Source: Candidatus Lachnocurva vaginae (GTDB lineage: Bacteria > Bacillota > Clostridia > Lachnospirales > Lachnospiraceae). Taken from it: a stretch of DNA of 64,000 nucleotides. Shown piece by piece: positions 17,049-24,316 of the stretch; positions within the stretch are counted from its first letter, which is position 1; each line of letters begins with the position of its first letter. The position numbers were made by a program, and so were the translations under genes. The stretch covers positions 434,001-498,000 of the forward strand of contig CP049781.1 of NCBI GenBank assembly GCA_011082265.1. Direction: 5' to 3'. The notes beneath the pieces were generated by a model. That model was not told where the DNA came from. It made no database searches and worked only from the letters and a program-made list of their open reading frames with translations.

Positions 17049-18065
17049 ATGTGTAAAGACGGTGGAAAAAAAGCTTTTGATTTAGATTTTGATTATGAAC
17101 ACTACAATTATGATGATATCAATGTAGGAGATATATATATTGGAAATATAACTACCGTGGATATGAAACTGAAATCAGGATTTGTTACTATGGTAGGAAA
17201 GCCGAATGTTGGAAAATCCACATTGCTAAATAGAATTATGGGTCAAAAGCTTGCAATCACATCTAATAAGCCGCAGACTACCCGAAAGAAAATAAGAGCC
17301 GTTTATACGGAGGATGATAGAGGGCAGATAGTTTTCATTGATACGCCGGGAATTCATAAATCAAGTACAAAACTCGGAGAGTATATGGAAAATATAGTAG
17401 CTAAGGCAATAGAGAATGTTGATGTTATTATTTGGCTTGTGCCTCCTAAAGTTCCGATGTCAAAAAGCGATTATAATATTAAAAAAACTCTCGAAAAAGT
17501 GAATAAGCCTGTAATTCTAGGAATCAATAAAATCGATATGGTAAAGAAAACGCAGATGCTTAAAATTCTTAAATTTTTCGGTGAGCAGTGCGATTTTGCA
17601 ACGATTTGTCCTTTCTCTGCAAGAACGGGAAATGGAATAAAAGAACTTTTGGATAACATTTTTAAGATGCTTCCGTACGGACCCTTTTACTATGATAAAG
17701 AAGAATATACAGATCAGACTGAAAGAGGACTTGTAAGTGAAATCATAAGAGAAAAATCGCTTCATGCACTTAGGGATGAAATTCCTCATGGCATTGCTGT
17801 AACAGTAGAATATATGAGAGAAAGAAAAGATAAGCCGATTTATGACATCGATGCGACAATTTTCTGTGAAAGAGATTCCCACAAGGGAATTATCATAGGG
17901 AAGGGCGGTCAGATGCTTAAAAAAATAGGAATCAACGCACGATATGAAATCGAAAAAATGCTTGATATGAAAGTCAATTTAAAAATACGAGTTAAAGTAA
18001 AAAAGGATTGGAAAGAAAATATATCATTCCTTAAAGATTTGGGATATATGGACGATATAGAATAA
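17049..18065 (+). CDS. era: GTPase Era with N-terminal extension
   Basis: Essential ribosome-assembly GTPase that binds 16S rRNA. G1 GKPNVGKST is at 50-58, G2 region NKPQTTRKK, G3 DTPGIHK, G4 NKID, G5 SARTG, and a C-terminal KH domain with IIIGKGGQMLKKIG. Length is 338 against about 300 usually: about 40 acidic, Tyr/Asp-rich residues precede the G domain. An internal ATG at 17163 (MKLKSGFVTM) would give the standard protein but has no good ribosome binding site, while AAAGGGG lies 14 bases before 17049. The true start is uncertain. recO follows 15 bases later. Confidence 0.92.
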   Translation: MCKDGGKKAFDLDFDYEHYNYDDINVGDIYIGNITTVDMKLKSGFVTMVGKPNVGKSTLLNRIMGQKLAITSNKPQTTRKKIRAVYTEDDRGQIVFIDTPGIHKSSTKLGEYMENIVAKAIENVDVIIWLVPPKVPMSKSDYNIKKTLEKVNKPVILGINKIDMVKKTQMLKILKFFGEQCDFATICPFSARTGNGIKELLDNIFKMLPYGPFYYDKEEYTDQTERGLVSEIIREKSLHALRDEIPHGIAVTVEYMRERKDKPIYDIDATIFCERDSHKGIIIGKGGQMLKKIGINARYEIEKMLDMKVNLKIRVKVKKDWKENISFLKDLGYMDDIE

Positions 18066-18080
18066 ACTATAGGAGATGGA

Positions 18081-18815
18081 ATGTCGGAAAATTTATCATT
18101 TCAAGGTGTTGTTCTTTCTTCTTCACCTATAGGAGAAAATGACAAAAGAGTAGTTATTTTGACTGTAGAAAAGGGAAAGATTTCGGCTTTTGCTAAAGGA
18201 GCAAGAAAAGGAAAAAGTGCAATAACGCTTGCAACTAATCCTTTAGTTTTCGGAACATTTAACGCATTTAAGGGAAAAAATAGTTATACAATAACGTCTG
18301 CTGATGTAATAAAATATTTCGATTTTTTAACGAAGGACTATGATAAGCTTTGCCTTGCTTCATATTTTCTTGAAGTTTCGGATTTCTTTTCAACGGAAAA
18401 TACAGATGAAAAAGAAAGACTTAATCTTCTATATTTATCACTTTCGATGCTTTCAAAAGAAGACTGTAATCGAGTTCTTATAAAAAGGATCTATGAGCTT
18501 AGGACTTTTACGATAAATGGAGAATATCCGAATGTTTTTTCTTGCTTAAATTGCGGTAAAAATGAAAATCTCGGGTTTTATTCTGAAGAGAAAAATGGCA
18601 TAATATGTGTTGATTGCGAAAAAAAAATAAAAGAAGGATATGAGATAGATAAAGACCTTATTTATGTGCTTAAATATGTGATCACATCGCCTCTAAAAAA
18701 ACTTTTTTCGTTTAAGCTAAAAGAAAATCTTTTAAATAAATTTGATTATTTTATGGACAGATACATAGATAAAAATCTCTGTCACAGGTTTCGGTCGGAG
18801 AAATTCTTGAATTGA
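18081..18815 (+). CDS. recO: DNA repair protein RecO
   Basis: Recombination mediator that loads RecA onto SSB-coated DNA, 244 residues. N-terminal OB fold (FQGVVLSSSPIGENDKRVVI followed by LTVEKGKISAFAKGAR) and a C-terminal zinc finger with CLNCG and CVDCEKK (four cysteines, about residues 155-180). It sits between era and glyQS, the common Clostridia order era-recO-glyS. AGGAGAT precedes the ATG. Confidence 0.93.
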   Translation: MSENLSFQGVVLSSSPIGENDKRVVILTVEKGKISAFAKGARKGKSAITLATNPLVFGTFNAFKGKNSYTITSADVIKYFDFLTKDYDKLCLASYFLEVSDFFSTENTDEKERLNLLYLSLSMLSKEDCNRVLIKRIYELRTFTINGEYPNVFSCLNCGKNENLGFYSEEKNGIICVDCEKKIKEGYEIDKDLIYVLKYVITSPLKKLFSFKLKENLLNKFDYFMDRYIDKNLCHRFRSEKFLN

Positions 18816-18845
18816 AAATATTTATATTTTAAGTAAGGAGTATTT

Positions 18846-20243
18846 ATGGAAAAATCAATGGAAAAAATCGTAGCTCTTGCAAAATCAAGGGGATTCGTTT
18901 ATCCGGGTTCCGATATTTACGGAGGACTTGCAAATACATGGGATTATGGTCATCTTGGTGTTGAACTTAAAAATAATGTAAAAAAAGCTTGGTGGAAAAA
19001 ATTCATTCAGGAAAATAAATACAATGTAGGTGTAGATTGTGCAATTCTTATGAATAAAGATGTTTGGGTTGCTTCCGGACATTTGGGCGGATTTTCAGAC
19101 CCTTTAATGGATTGTAAGGAGTGTCACGAAAGATTCAGAGCTGATAAGCTTATCGAAGATTTTTCAAATGAAAATCATATTACTTTAAAATCAAGTGTTG
19201 ACGGCTGGAGCAATGAAGAAATGATTAAATTCATAGATGACCATAATATTCTTTGCCCTTCTTGCGGAAAACATAATTTTACAGATATAAGACAATTTAA
19301 CCTTATGTTTAAGACCTTCCAGGGAGTTACAGAGGATGCAAAGAATATAGTTTATTTAAGACCGGAGACTGCTCAGGGAATTTTTGTAAACTTTAAGAAT
19401 GTTCAAAGAACATCAAGAAAGAAGCTTCCTTTTGGAATTGGTCAGATTGGAAAATCCTTTAGAAATGAAATTACTCCGGGTAACTTTACTTTCAGAACAA
19501 GAGAGTTTGAACAGATGGAACTTGAATTTTTCTGTGAACCGGATACGGATATGGAATGGTTTAACTATTGGAGAACATTTTGCAAAAATTGGCTTTTATC
19601 CTTAGGAATTAATGAAGAACATATAAGACTTCGTGATCATGACAAAGAAGAATTATCTTTTTATTCAAAGGGGACGACAGATATTGAATATACTTTCCCA
19701 TTTGGCTGGGGAGAGCTTTGGGGAATTGCAGACAGAACCGACTATGACTTATCTCGTCATCAGGAAGTATCAGGGCAGGATTTAACTTACTTTGACGATG
19801 TAAACAATAAAAAATTTATTCCTTATGTAATTGAACCGTCACTCGGAGCTGACAGAGTTGTACTTGCATTCTTATGTGAAGCATATGATGAAGAAAATAT
19901 TGGAACCGAAGAAAAACCGGACATAAGAAATGTTATGCATTTCCATCCTGCAATTGCACCTGTAAAGATTGCGATTCTTCCGCTTTCTAAGAAATTATCA
20001 AAAAATGCTGAAAAAATTTATGATACACTTTCAAAGAAATATTACTGTGAATTCGACGAAAGAGGAAATATTGGTAAGAGATATAGAAGACAGGATGAAA
20101 TTGGAACTCCATTCTGCATAACCTATGATTTTGATTCTGAAACAGATGAAGCTGTTACAATTCGTGATAGAGATTCTATGAAACAAGTAAGAGTTAAGAT
20201 TGAAGAGTTAAAGGATTATTTTGAGGATAAGTTTGAGTTTTAA
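18846..20243 (+). CDS. glyQS: Glycyl-tRNA synthetase, dimeric type
   Basis: Class II synthetase of 465 residues charging tRNA-Gly. MEKIVALAKSRGFVYPGSDI is the signature start of the alpha2 enzyme; class II motif 2 is FRNEITPGNFTFRTREFEQM, and motif 3 lies in EPSLGADRVVLAFL. The C-terminal anticodon-binding domain (APVKIAILPLSKKLS) is complete. The insertion with CKECH and CPSCG cysteines is seen near residues 95-140. No T-box leader is visible upstream; the gene follows recO by 30 bases. Confidence 0.95.
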   Translation: MEKSMEKIVALAKSRGFVYPGSDIYGGLANTWDYGHLGVELKNNVKKAWWKKFIQENKYNVGVDCAILMNKDVWVASGHLGGFSDPLMDCKECHERFRADKLIEDFSNENHITLKSSVDGWSNEEMIKFIDDHNILCPSCGKHNFTDIRQFNLMFKTFQGVTEDAKNIVYLRPETAQGIFVNFKNVQRTSRKKLPFGIGQIGKSFRNEITPGNFTFRTREFEQMELEFFCEPDTDMEWFNYWRTFCKNWLLSLGINEEHIRLRDHDKEELSFYSKGTTDIEYTFPFGWGELWGIADRTDYDLSRHQEVSGQDLTYFDDVNNKKFIPYVIEPSLGADRVVLAFLCEAYDEENIGTEEKPDIRNVMHFHPAIAPVKIAILPLSKKLSKNAEKIYDTLSKKYYCEFDERGNIGKRYRRQDEIGTPFCITYDFDSETDEAVTIRDRDSMKQVRVKIEELKDYFEDKFEF

Positions 20244-20294
20244 TAAATAATAAATTTTTTTAAGTGGTGTAAACGTAGCAAATTGGTAAACTTT

Positions 20295-21326
20295 ATGAAG
20301 TGGTATGAATATAAAATAAAAACAACAGTAGAGGCGGAGGACATTATGTCCTTCGTCCTTTCTAATAATGAAATATTTAATATAGAAATTGAGGATAATG
20401 TGCCGGAGGATGATTTATCACAAGGAAAGGTCTATAAGGAGCTTTTACCTGATAATCCTTTGAAAGACGACGGAAAATCTACAATAAAATTTTACCTCCC
20501 CTCAGATATAAAAAAAGAAGAACGTGATAAAATTGTAAAAGATGTTTATGATGAAGCAATGTCCTATGATGAAGTTAAGTCCGGTGATTTTAAAATAGAA
20601 GAAACATCTACGAATGAAGAGGATTGGATCAATAAATGGAAAGAATTTTTCCATAAATTTACGATAGGATCTTTTCTAATAAAGCCGTCTTGGGAGAAAG
20701 ATGAACCTCTTTATAACGATAAGAGTATTGAACGTATTTATAACGATAATAGTATTGAACGTATTTATGACGATAAGAGTATTGAACCTAAAGAAAAAAT
20801 CTTATATATTGATCCCGGCACTGCTTTTGGAACAGGAAAGCATGAAAGCACAGCACTTTCAATTCTTCTTTTAGAAAAATATCTAAAAAAAGAAGATAAT
20901 GTATTTGATATGGGCTTTGGAAGTGGGATTTTATCCATGGTTTCTTATAAACTCGGAGCAAAAAAGGTATGCGGAACGGATATAGCAAAAGATGCACTTT
21001 TATCTTTAAAACATAATTTTAAAGATAATGGTATAGAATTTATAGAAGATGATTTTAAGATAGGAAATATTATTGCAGATCAGGATCTTTTCTTATGGTT
21101 TAAGTACAAAAAGAGTGATATTATCTGTGCAAATCTTCTTGCAGATATTATAGAGCCTATGAGAGATTTCTTATATGAAGGACTAAAAGAAGGTGGAGTA
21201 CTTATAGTCTCCGGAATTATAAATTTTAGAGCAGATGGGCTTTTAAAGAGCATGGAGAGAACAGGATTTATAATGCTTGAAAGAAAAGATATGGGAGAGT
21301 GGGTCTCATTTGCATTTAAAAAGTGA
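20295..21326 (+). CDS. prmA: Ribosomal protein L11 methyltransferase PrmA
   Basis: SAM-dependent methyltransferase trimethylating ribosomal protein L11; 343 residues. The N-terminal recognition domain starts MKWYEYKIKT, and the SAM motif DPGTAFGTGKHEST is followed by VFDMGFGSGILSM and NLLADII. A TTG at 20283 is in frame but PrmA proteins normally begin at MKW. The ribosome binding site is weak. Oddity: just before the SAM motif a nine-residue unit (SIERIYNDK-like) is present three times owing to a 27-bp tandem duplication, making the protein longer than the usual 310-315 residues. Confidence 0.92.
   Translation: MKWYEYKIKTTVEAEDIMSFVLSNNEIFNIEIEDNVPEDDLSQGKVYKELLPDNPLKDDGKSTIKFYLPSDIKKEERDKIVKDVYDEAMSYDEVKSGDFKIEETSTNEEDWINKWKEFFHKFTIGSFLIKPSWEKDEPLYNDKSIERIYNDNSIERIYDDKSIEPKEKILYIDPGTAFGTGKHESTALSILLLEKYLKKEDNVFDMGFGSGILSMVSYKLGAKKVCGTDIAKDALLSLKHNFKDNGIEFIEDDFKIGNIIADQDLFLWFKYKKSDIICANLLADIIEPMRDFLYEGLKEGGVLIVSGIINFRADGLLKSMERTGFIMLERKDMGEWVSFAFKK
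20712..20788. repeat. In-frame 27-bp tandem triplication inside prmA
   Basis: Units at 20712-20738, 20739-20765 and 20766-20788 (last one incomplete), each starting TATAACGATAAGAGTATTGA or a near variant. The unit length is a multiple of three, so the reading frame is kept. Confidence 0.92.
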
Positions 21327-21368
21327 TTAAGAGGTAAACGTACGAAAAATCAATTAAAATTTAGCAAT

Positions 21369-21408
21369 AAAAAAAGGGCTTTGCTTATGAAAACAAAGCT
21401 CTTTTTTA
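21369..21408. terminator. Bidirectional terminator between prmA and the lysine transporter
   Basis: Stem AAAAAAGGGCTTTG and CAAAGCTCTTTTTT with one G-T wobble and an A/T-rich loop. A-run on the left and T-run on the right suit both the plus-strand prmA operon and the convergent minus-strand transporter operon. Confidence 0.85.
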
Positions 21409-21451
21409 TAGGAGTATAAATTATTATATAAAATTATGGAATCATTGTAAT

Positions 21452-22174
21452 TTACAAAACCTTTGAAAGGAATTCTCTTGCTCTATCGCTCTTTGGATTA
21501 TTGAAGAAATCTTTTGACAAAGAATCTTCTATAATATATCCCTTTTCCATGAATAACACTCTATCGGATACATCTCTTGCAAATCCCATCTCGTGAGTTA
21601 CGACAATCATCGTAAGGCCTTCTTTTGCAAGATTTTTCATAACATTTAAAACATCATTAACCATTTCAGGATCCAAAGCTGATGTAGGCTCATCGAATAG
21701 TAGTGCAGTAGGATTCATAGAAAGGCTTCTTGCAATTGCAACTCTTTGCTTTTGCCCTCCTGAAAGAGAATAAGGCTTTTGATCTTTAAAATCGTACATT
21801 CCTACTTTCTTTAAATATTTTTCAGCAGTTTTAACAGCTTCACTTTTATTCTTTTTAAGAACACTTATCTGACCTACTACACAGTTCTCAAGTACACTCA
21901 TGTTATTAAATAAGTTAAACGACTGAAACACCATTCCGACCTTGGTTCTATATTCATTTATATTTTTTAAATCCAAAATATTTTGTCCTTCATAGAGGAT
22001 TTCTCCTCCGGTCGGCTCTTCAAGTAAATTTATACATCTTAGAAGTGTCGATTTGCCGGAACCTGATGAACCTATGATTGAAATAACTTCACCCTTTTCT
22101 ACGGAAAAATTGATATCCTTTAAAACTTCATGCTTACCAAAAAATTTTTTTAAATTTTTAATTTCAAAAATCAT
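21452..22174 (-). CDS. Amino-acid ABC transporter ATPase (probably lysine)
   Basis: 240-residue ATPase of the polar amino acid family (GlnQ/HisP type). It begins MIFEIKNLKKFFGKHEVLKD, with Walker A GSSGSGKST, Q-loop VFQSFNLFNN, signature SLSGGQKQRVAIARSL, Walker B LLFDEPTSALDPEMV and switch histidine VTHEMGFARDVSDRV. It is the third gene of a minus-strand operon and starts one base after the permease stop. Family is certain; lysine specificity is inferred from the riboswitch at the head of the operon. Confidence 0.93.
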   Translation of the reverse strand: MIFEIKNLKKFFGKHEVLKDINFSVEKGEVISIIGSSGSGKSTLLRCINLLEEPTGGEILYEGQNILDLKNINEYRTKVGMVFQSFNLFNNMSVLENCVVGQISVLKKNKSEAVKTAEKYLKKVGMYDFKDQKPYSLSGGQKQRVAIARSLSMNPTALLFDEPTSALDPEMVNDVLNVMKNLAKEGLTMIVVTHEMGFARDVSDRVLFMEKGYIIEDSLSKDFFNNPKSDRAREFLSKVL

Positions 22175-22175
22175 A

Positions 22176-22940
22176 TCATTCCTCCATATTAATCATATTT
22201 GAAGTGGATTGTGATTCGTCAAATCTTTTATGATGAGTAGGATCCATTATATTTTCAATAAATTTCATAAGCTGCGAAATTGAAATTGTAAGTATAAGAT
22301 AGATCACAGCTGTTATAAAGAAGACTTCAAAGAATCTTAAGTAAGTTCCGGAAGCGGATTTTGATACGAAGAAAAGCTCCGAAACGGAAATTACATTTAA
22401 TACAGAAGAATCCTTTATATTTACAATAAATTCGTTACCTACTGAAGGAATTATATTTCTCACAGCTTGAGGAAGTACGACTTTTGTCATGGTTTGAAAA
22501 TGAGTCATACCGATTGATAAAGCACCTTCAATTTGACCTTTATCTATGGAAATTATTCCGCCTCGTATGATTTCTGTCATATATGCTCCGGTATTTACGG
22601 AAACTATGATAAGTGCACACGGCATAGCAGCCATATCAATATTAAAATATTGAAGTGCTCCGTAGTAGAACATCATAGCTTGAACCATCATTGGAGTTCC
22701 TCTTATGACTTCAACATAAACTGATATTAAAATATTAAAAAATTTAAGTAATGCTTTTTTAAAAATAGAAGCTTTCTTATTAAGTTTTATCGTTTTAACT
22801 ATTGAAGCTGAAAGCCCTATTATAAATCCAAAAAATGTACCGACAACAGCAATTATTATTGTATTCATAGTTCCTTTTATAAAAAGAGAACCGTATTCTT
22901 TTAATAGAAATGGAATCCATTCAAAAAAGTTTGTAGGCAT
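22176..22940 (-). CDS. Amino-acid ABC transporter permease (probably lysine)
   Basis: 254 residues, HisM/GlnP type, with about five membrane segments. The polar amino acid permease EAA loop is IEGALSIGMTHFQTMTKVVL followed by PQAVRNIIPSVGNEF, and GTPMMVQAMMFYYG is the conserved family motif. It is spaced by one base from both its neighbours, indicating tight coupling in the operon SBP-permease-ATPase. Confidence 0.92.
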   Translation of the reverse strand: MPTNFFEWIPFLLKEYGSLFIKGTMNTIIIAVVGTFFGFIIGLSASIVKTIKLNKKASIFKKALLKFFNILISVYVEVIRGTPMMVQAMMFYYGALQYFNIDMAAMPCALIIVSVNTGAYMTEIIRGGIISIDKGQIEGALSIGMTHFQTMTKVVLPQAVRNIIPSVGNEFIVNIKDSSVLNVISVSELFFVSKSASGTYLRFFEVFFITAVIYLILTISISQLMKFIENIMDPTHHKRFDESQSTSNMINMEE

Positions 22941-22941
22941 A

Positions 22942-23811
22942 TTATTCTCCTAACGGCTGATTCTTAACAGCTTCTTTCATAATATTTTGTCTTTCTTCTT
23001 CAGAAATCTTTTTAAGAGAAGCATTTACCTTGTTTAAAAGGTCTTTATTTTTCTTTGATACACCTACAGCGATAGCAGTATCTTCTTTTTTAGCCTTAAA
23101 TCCATTTCCTTTGCCAAATGAAACAAAGGTTAAATCCTTATTTGAATTTACTGCTGACAAAGCACCCGGTCTTTCTGAAATGTAGCCGTCGATTTTACCG
23201 CTTTGAAGTGCAACAATCATAGCAGGGAAAGTTTCCATAGCAGTCACTTTATTTACACCTTTAATTTGGTCTATTACTTTATAATGGAACGTATTAAGCT
23301 GGCCTGTGATTTTTGCTCCCGAAAAATCACTTATATTCTTAGCGGATGCAAATTTTGAATCTTTCTTAACTACGATAACTAAGTCGGAATTGTAATAAGT
23401 ATCCGAGAAATTAATTGTTTTCTTTCTTTCTGCAGTAGGACTCATACCTGCAATAATTAAATCGATTTTTCCGGAAGTAAGAGAAGGAGTAAGACCATTC
23501 CATTCCGTCTTTACGATTTCAAGCTTTTTACCCATGTCTTTTGCAATTCTTTTTGCAATTTCTACATCATAGCCTCCGGCATATCCGCCTGAAGATAATT
23601 TAACGCCATTATCTGCTTTAGTTGTAGTCCAGTTGAAAGGAGCATAGTCGCATTCCATTCCGACTTTTAAGGTACTGCTATTACTTTGACCGCTTTTTCC
23701 TCCGGTGCTGCCGGATGCACCATTTCCTGACGAGTTACATGCTGTTAAAAGCATCGACATGCAAAGCCCTGTAACTACAGCAGCTTTCTTTAAATTAGTT
23801 TTTAAGTTCAT
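22942..23811 (-). CDS. Amino-acid-binding lipoprotein (probably lysine)
   Basis: 289-residue family 3 solute-binding protein. Start at 23811 (MNLKTNLKKAAVVTGLCMSM) is favoured by CGGAGG six bases before; a longer in-frame start at 23874 lies inside the terminator and leader region and is not credible. Signal peptide with lipobox LLTAC, cysteine near residue 25, then a Ser/Gly linker and the mature domain, with KVGMECDYAPFNW and the core GGYDVEIAKRIAKDMGKKLE. The lysine riboswitch upstream makes lysine the most likely ligand. Confidence 0.92.
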   Translation of the reverse strand: MNLKTNLKKAAVVTGLCMSMLLTACNSSGNGASGSTGGKSGQSNSSTLKVGMECDYAPFNWTTTKADNGVKLSSGGYAGGYDVEIAKRIAKDMGKKLEIVKTEWNGLTPSLTSGKIDLIIAGMSPTAERKKTINFSDTYYNSDLVIVVKKDSKFASAKNISDFSGAKITGQLNTFHYKVIDQIKGVNKVTAMETFPAMIVALQSGKIDGYISERPGALSAVNSNKDLTFVSFGKGNGFKAKKEDTAIAVGVSKKNKDLLNKVNASLKKISEEERQNIMKEAVKNQPLGE

Positions 23812-23847
23812 AAGAAACCTCCGTTCTTTAACCGGAGCTAAGAAAAG

Positions 23848-23880
23848 TAAAAAAAAACAGTTTGGGAAAACCAAACTGCT
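23848..23880 (-). terminator. Terminator of the lysine riboswitch expression platform
   Basis: Read on the minus strand: stem CAGTTTGG/CCAAACTG (23878-23871 and 23865-23858) followed by a run of eight or more T. It lies between the lysine aptamer and the binding-protein start codon, as expected for transcription attenuation. Confidence 0.88.
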
Positions 23881-23913
23881 AAGTAAATGCTTTATGATTA
23901 AAAATACAAAAGC

Positions 23914-24090
23914 AATAACTTTAGATAGCTCTCCACATCATGTGACAGTCATACAGATATTTTCTGTATGCCCAGCATATCAATTGACAAATGATACGCT
24001 TCGGCGAACCTTCCTTTCATCAATCTTCATCGTATATGTCTTACTCCAAAAGACTACTGATAAGATCCGCTCCTCTATCGTATTTTCATA
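23914..24090 (-). promoter_or_regulatory. Lysine riboswitch (L box) aptamer
   Basis: Minus-strand RNA carries the conserved L-box elements in order: GATAGAGG (24079-24072), GCCGAAG (24005-23999), GCTGGGCA (23976-23969), CTGTCACA (23948-23941) and GGAGAGCTATC (23934-23924), whose CTATC closes the P1 stem with the first GATAG. Size, order and spacing match the lysine aptamer. Lysine binding should favour the downstream terminator and switch the transporter off. Confidence 0.93.
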
Positions 24091-24110
24091 CAACTTTGAA
24101 ATTGTCCATT

Positions 24111-24139
24111 ATGTTATACCTATAAAAAACAATTGTCAA
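24111..24139 (-). promoter_or_regulatory. Promoter of the lysine transporter operon
   Basis: Minus strand: TTGACA (24139-24134), a 17-base spacer and TAACAT (24116-24111). Transcription would start about 15-20 bases before the riboswitch P1 stem. Confidence 0.72.
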
Positions 24140-24200
24140 GAAAAATTTTGAAAATTATAAAAAAAAATATTAAAAATTTTGCACAAAAGTTGACAGATAT

Positions 24201-24229
24201 TTTACAAAATATGACAGTAATTATATAAA
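24201..24229 (+). promoter_or_regulatory. Candidate promoter of ppdK
   Basis: TTTACA (24201-24206), 17-base spacer, TATAAA (24224-24229). A TTGACA at 24190-24195 also lies here but has no -10 box at the right distance. Confidence 0.5.
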
Positions 24230-24316
24230 AAAATTGATTGAATGAGAAATAAAAAATGATAAAATAATATATATAAATAAATTTTTATAATTCAGTAAAA
24301 CAGGAGGAAGCAAAAA

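Noticed and set aside
17049..17162. Frameshift or gene fusion at the start of era
   Set aside because: The frame is continuous and no separate domain is recognisable in the extension; a start-site or lineage difference is simpler.
18816..18845. T-box leader for the glycyl-tRNA synthetase gene
   Set aside because: Only 30 bases separate recO and glyQS, too short for a T-box; the same holds for alaS.
23874..24151. Plus-strand reading frame through the lysine riboswitch
   Set aside because: It coincides with the structured minus-strand leader and terminator and has no family resemblance.
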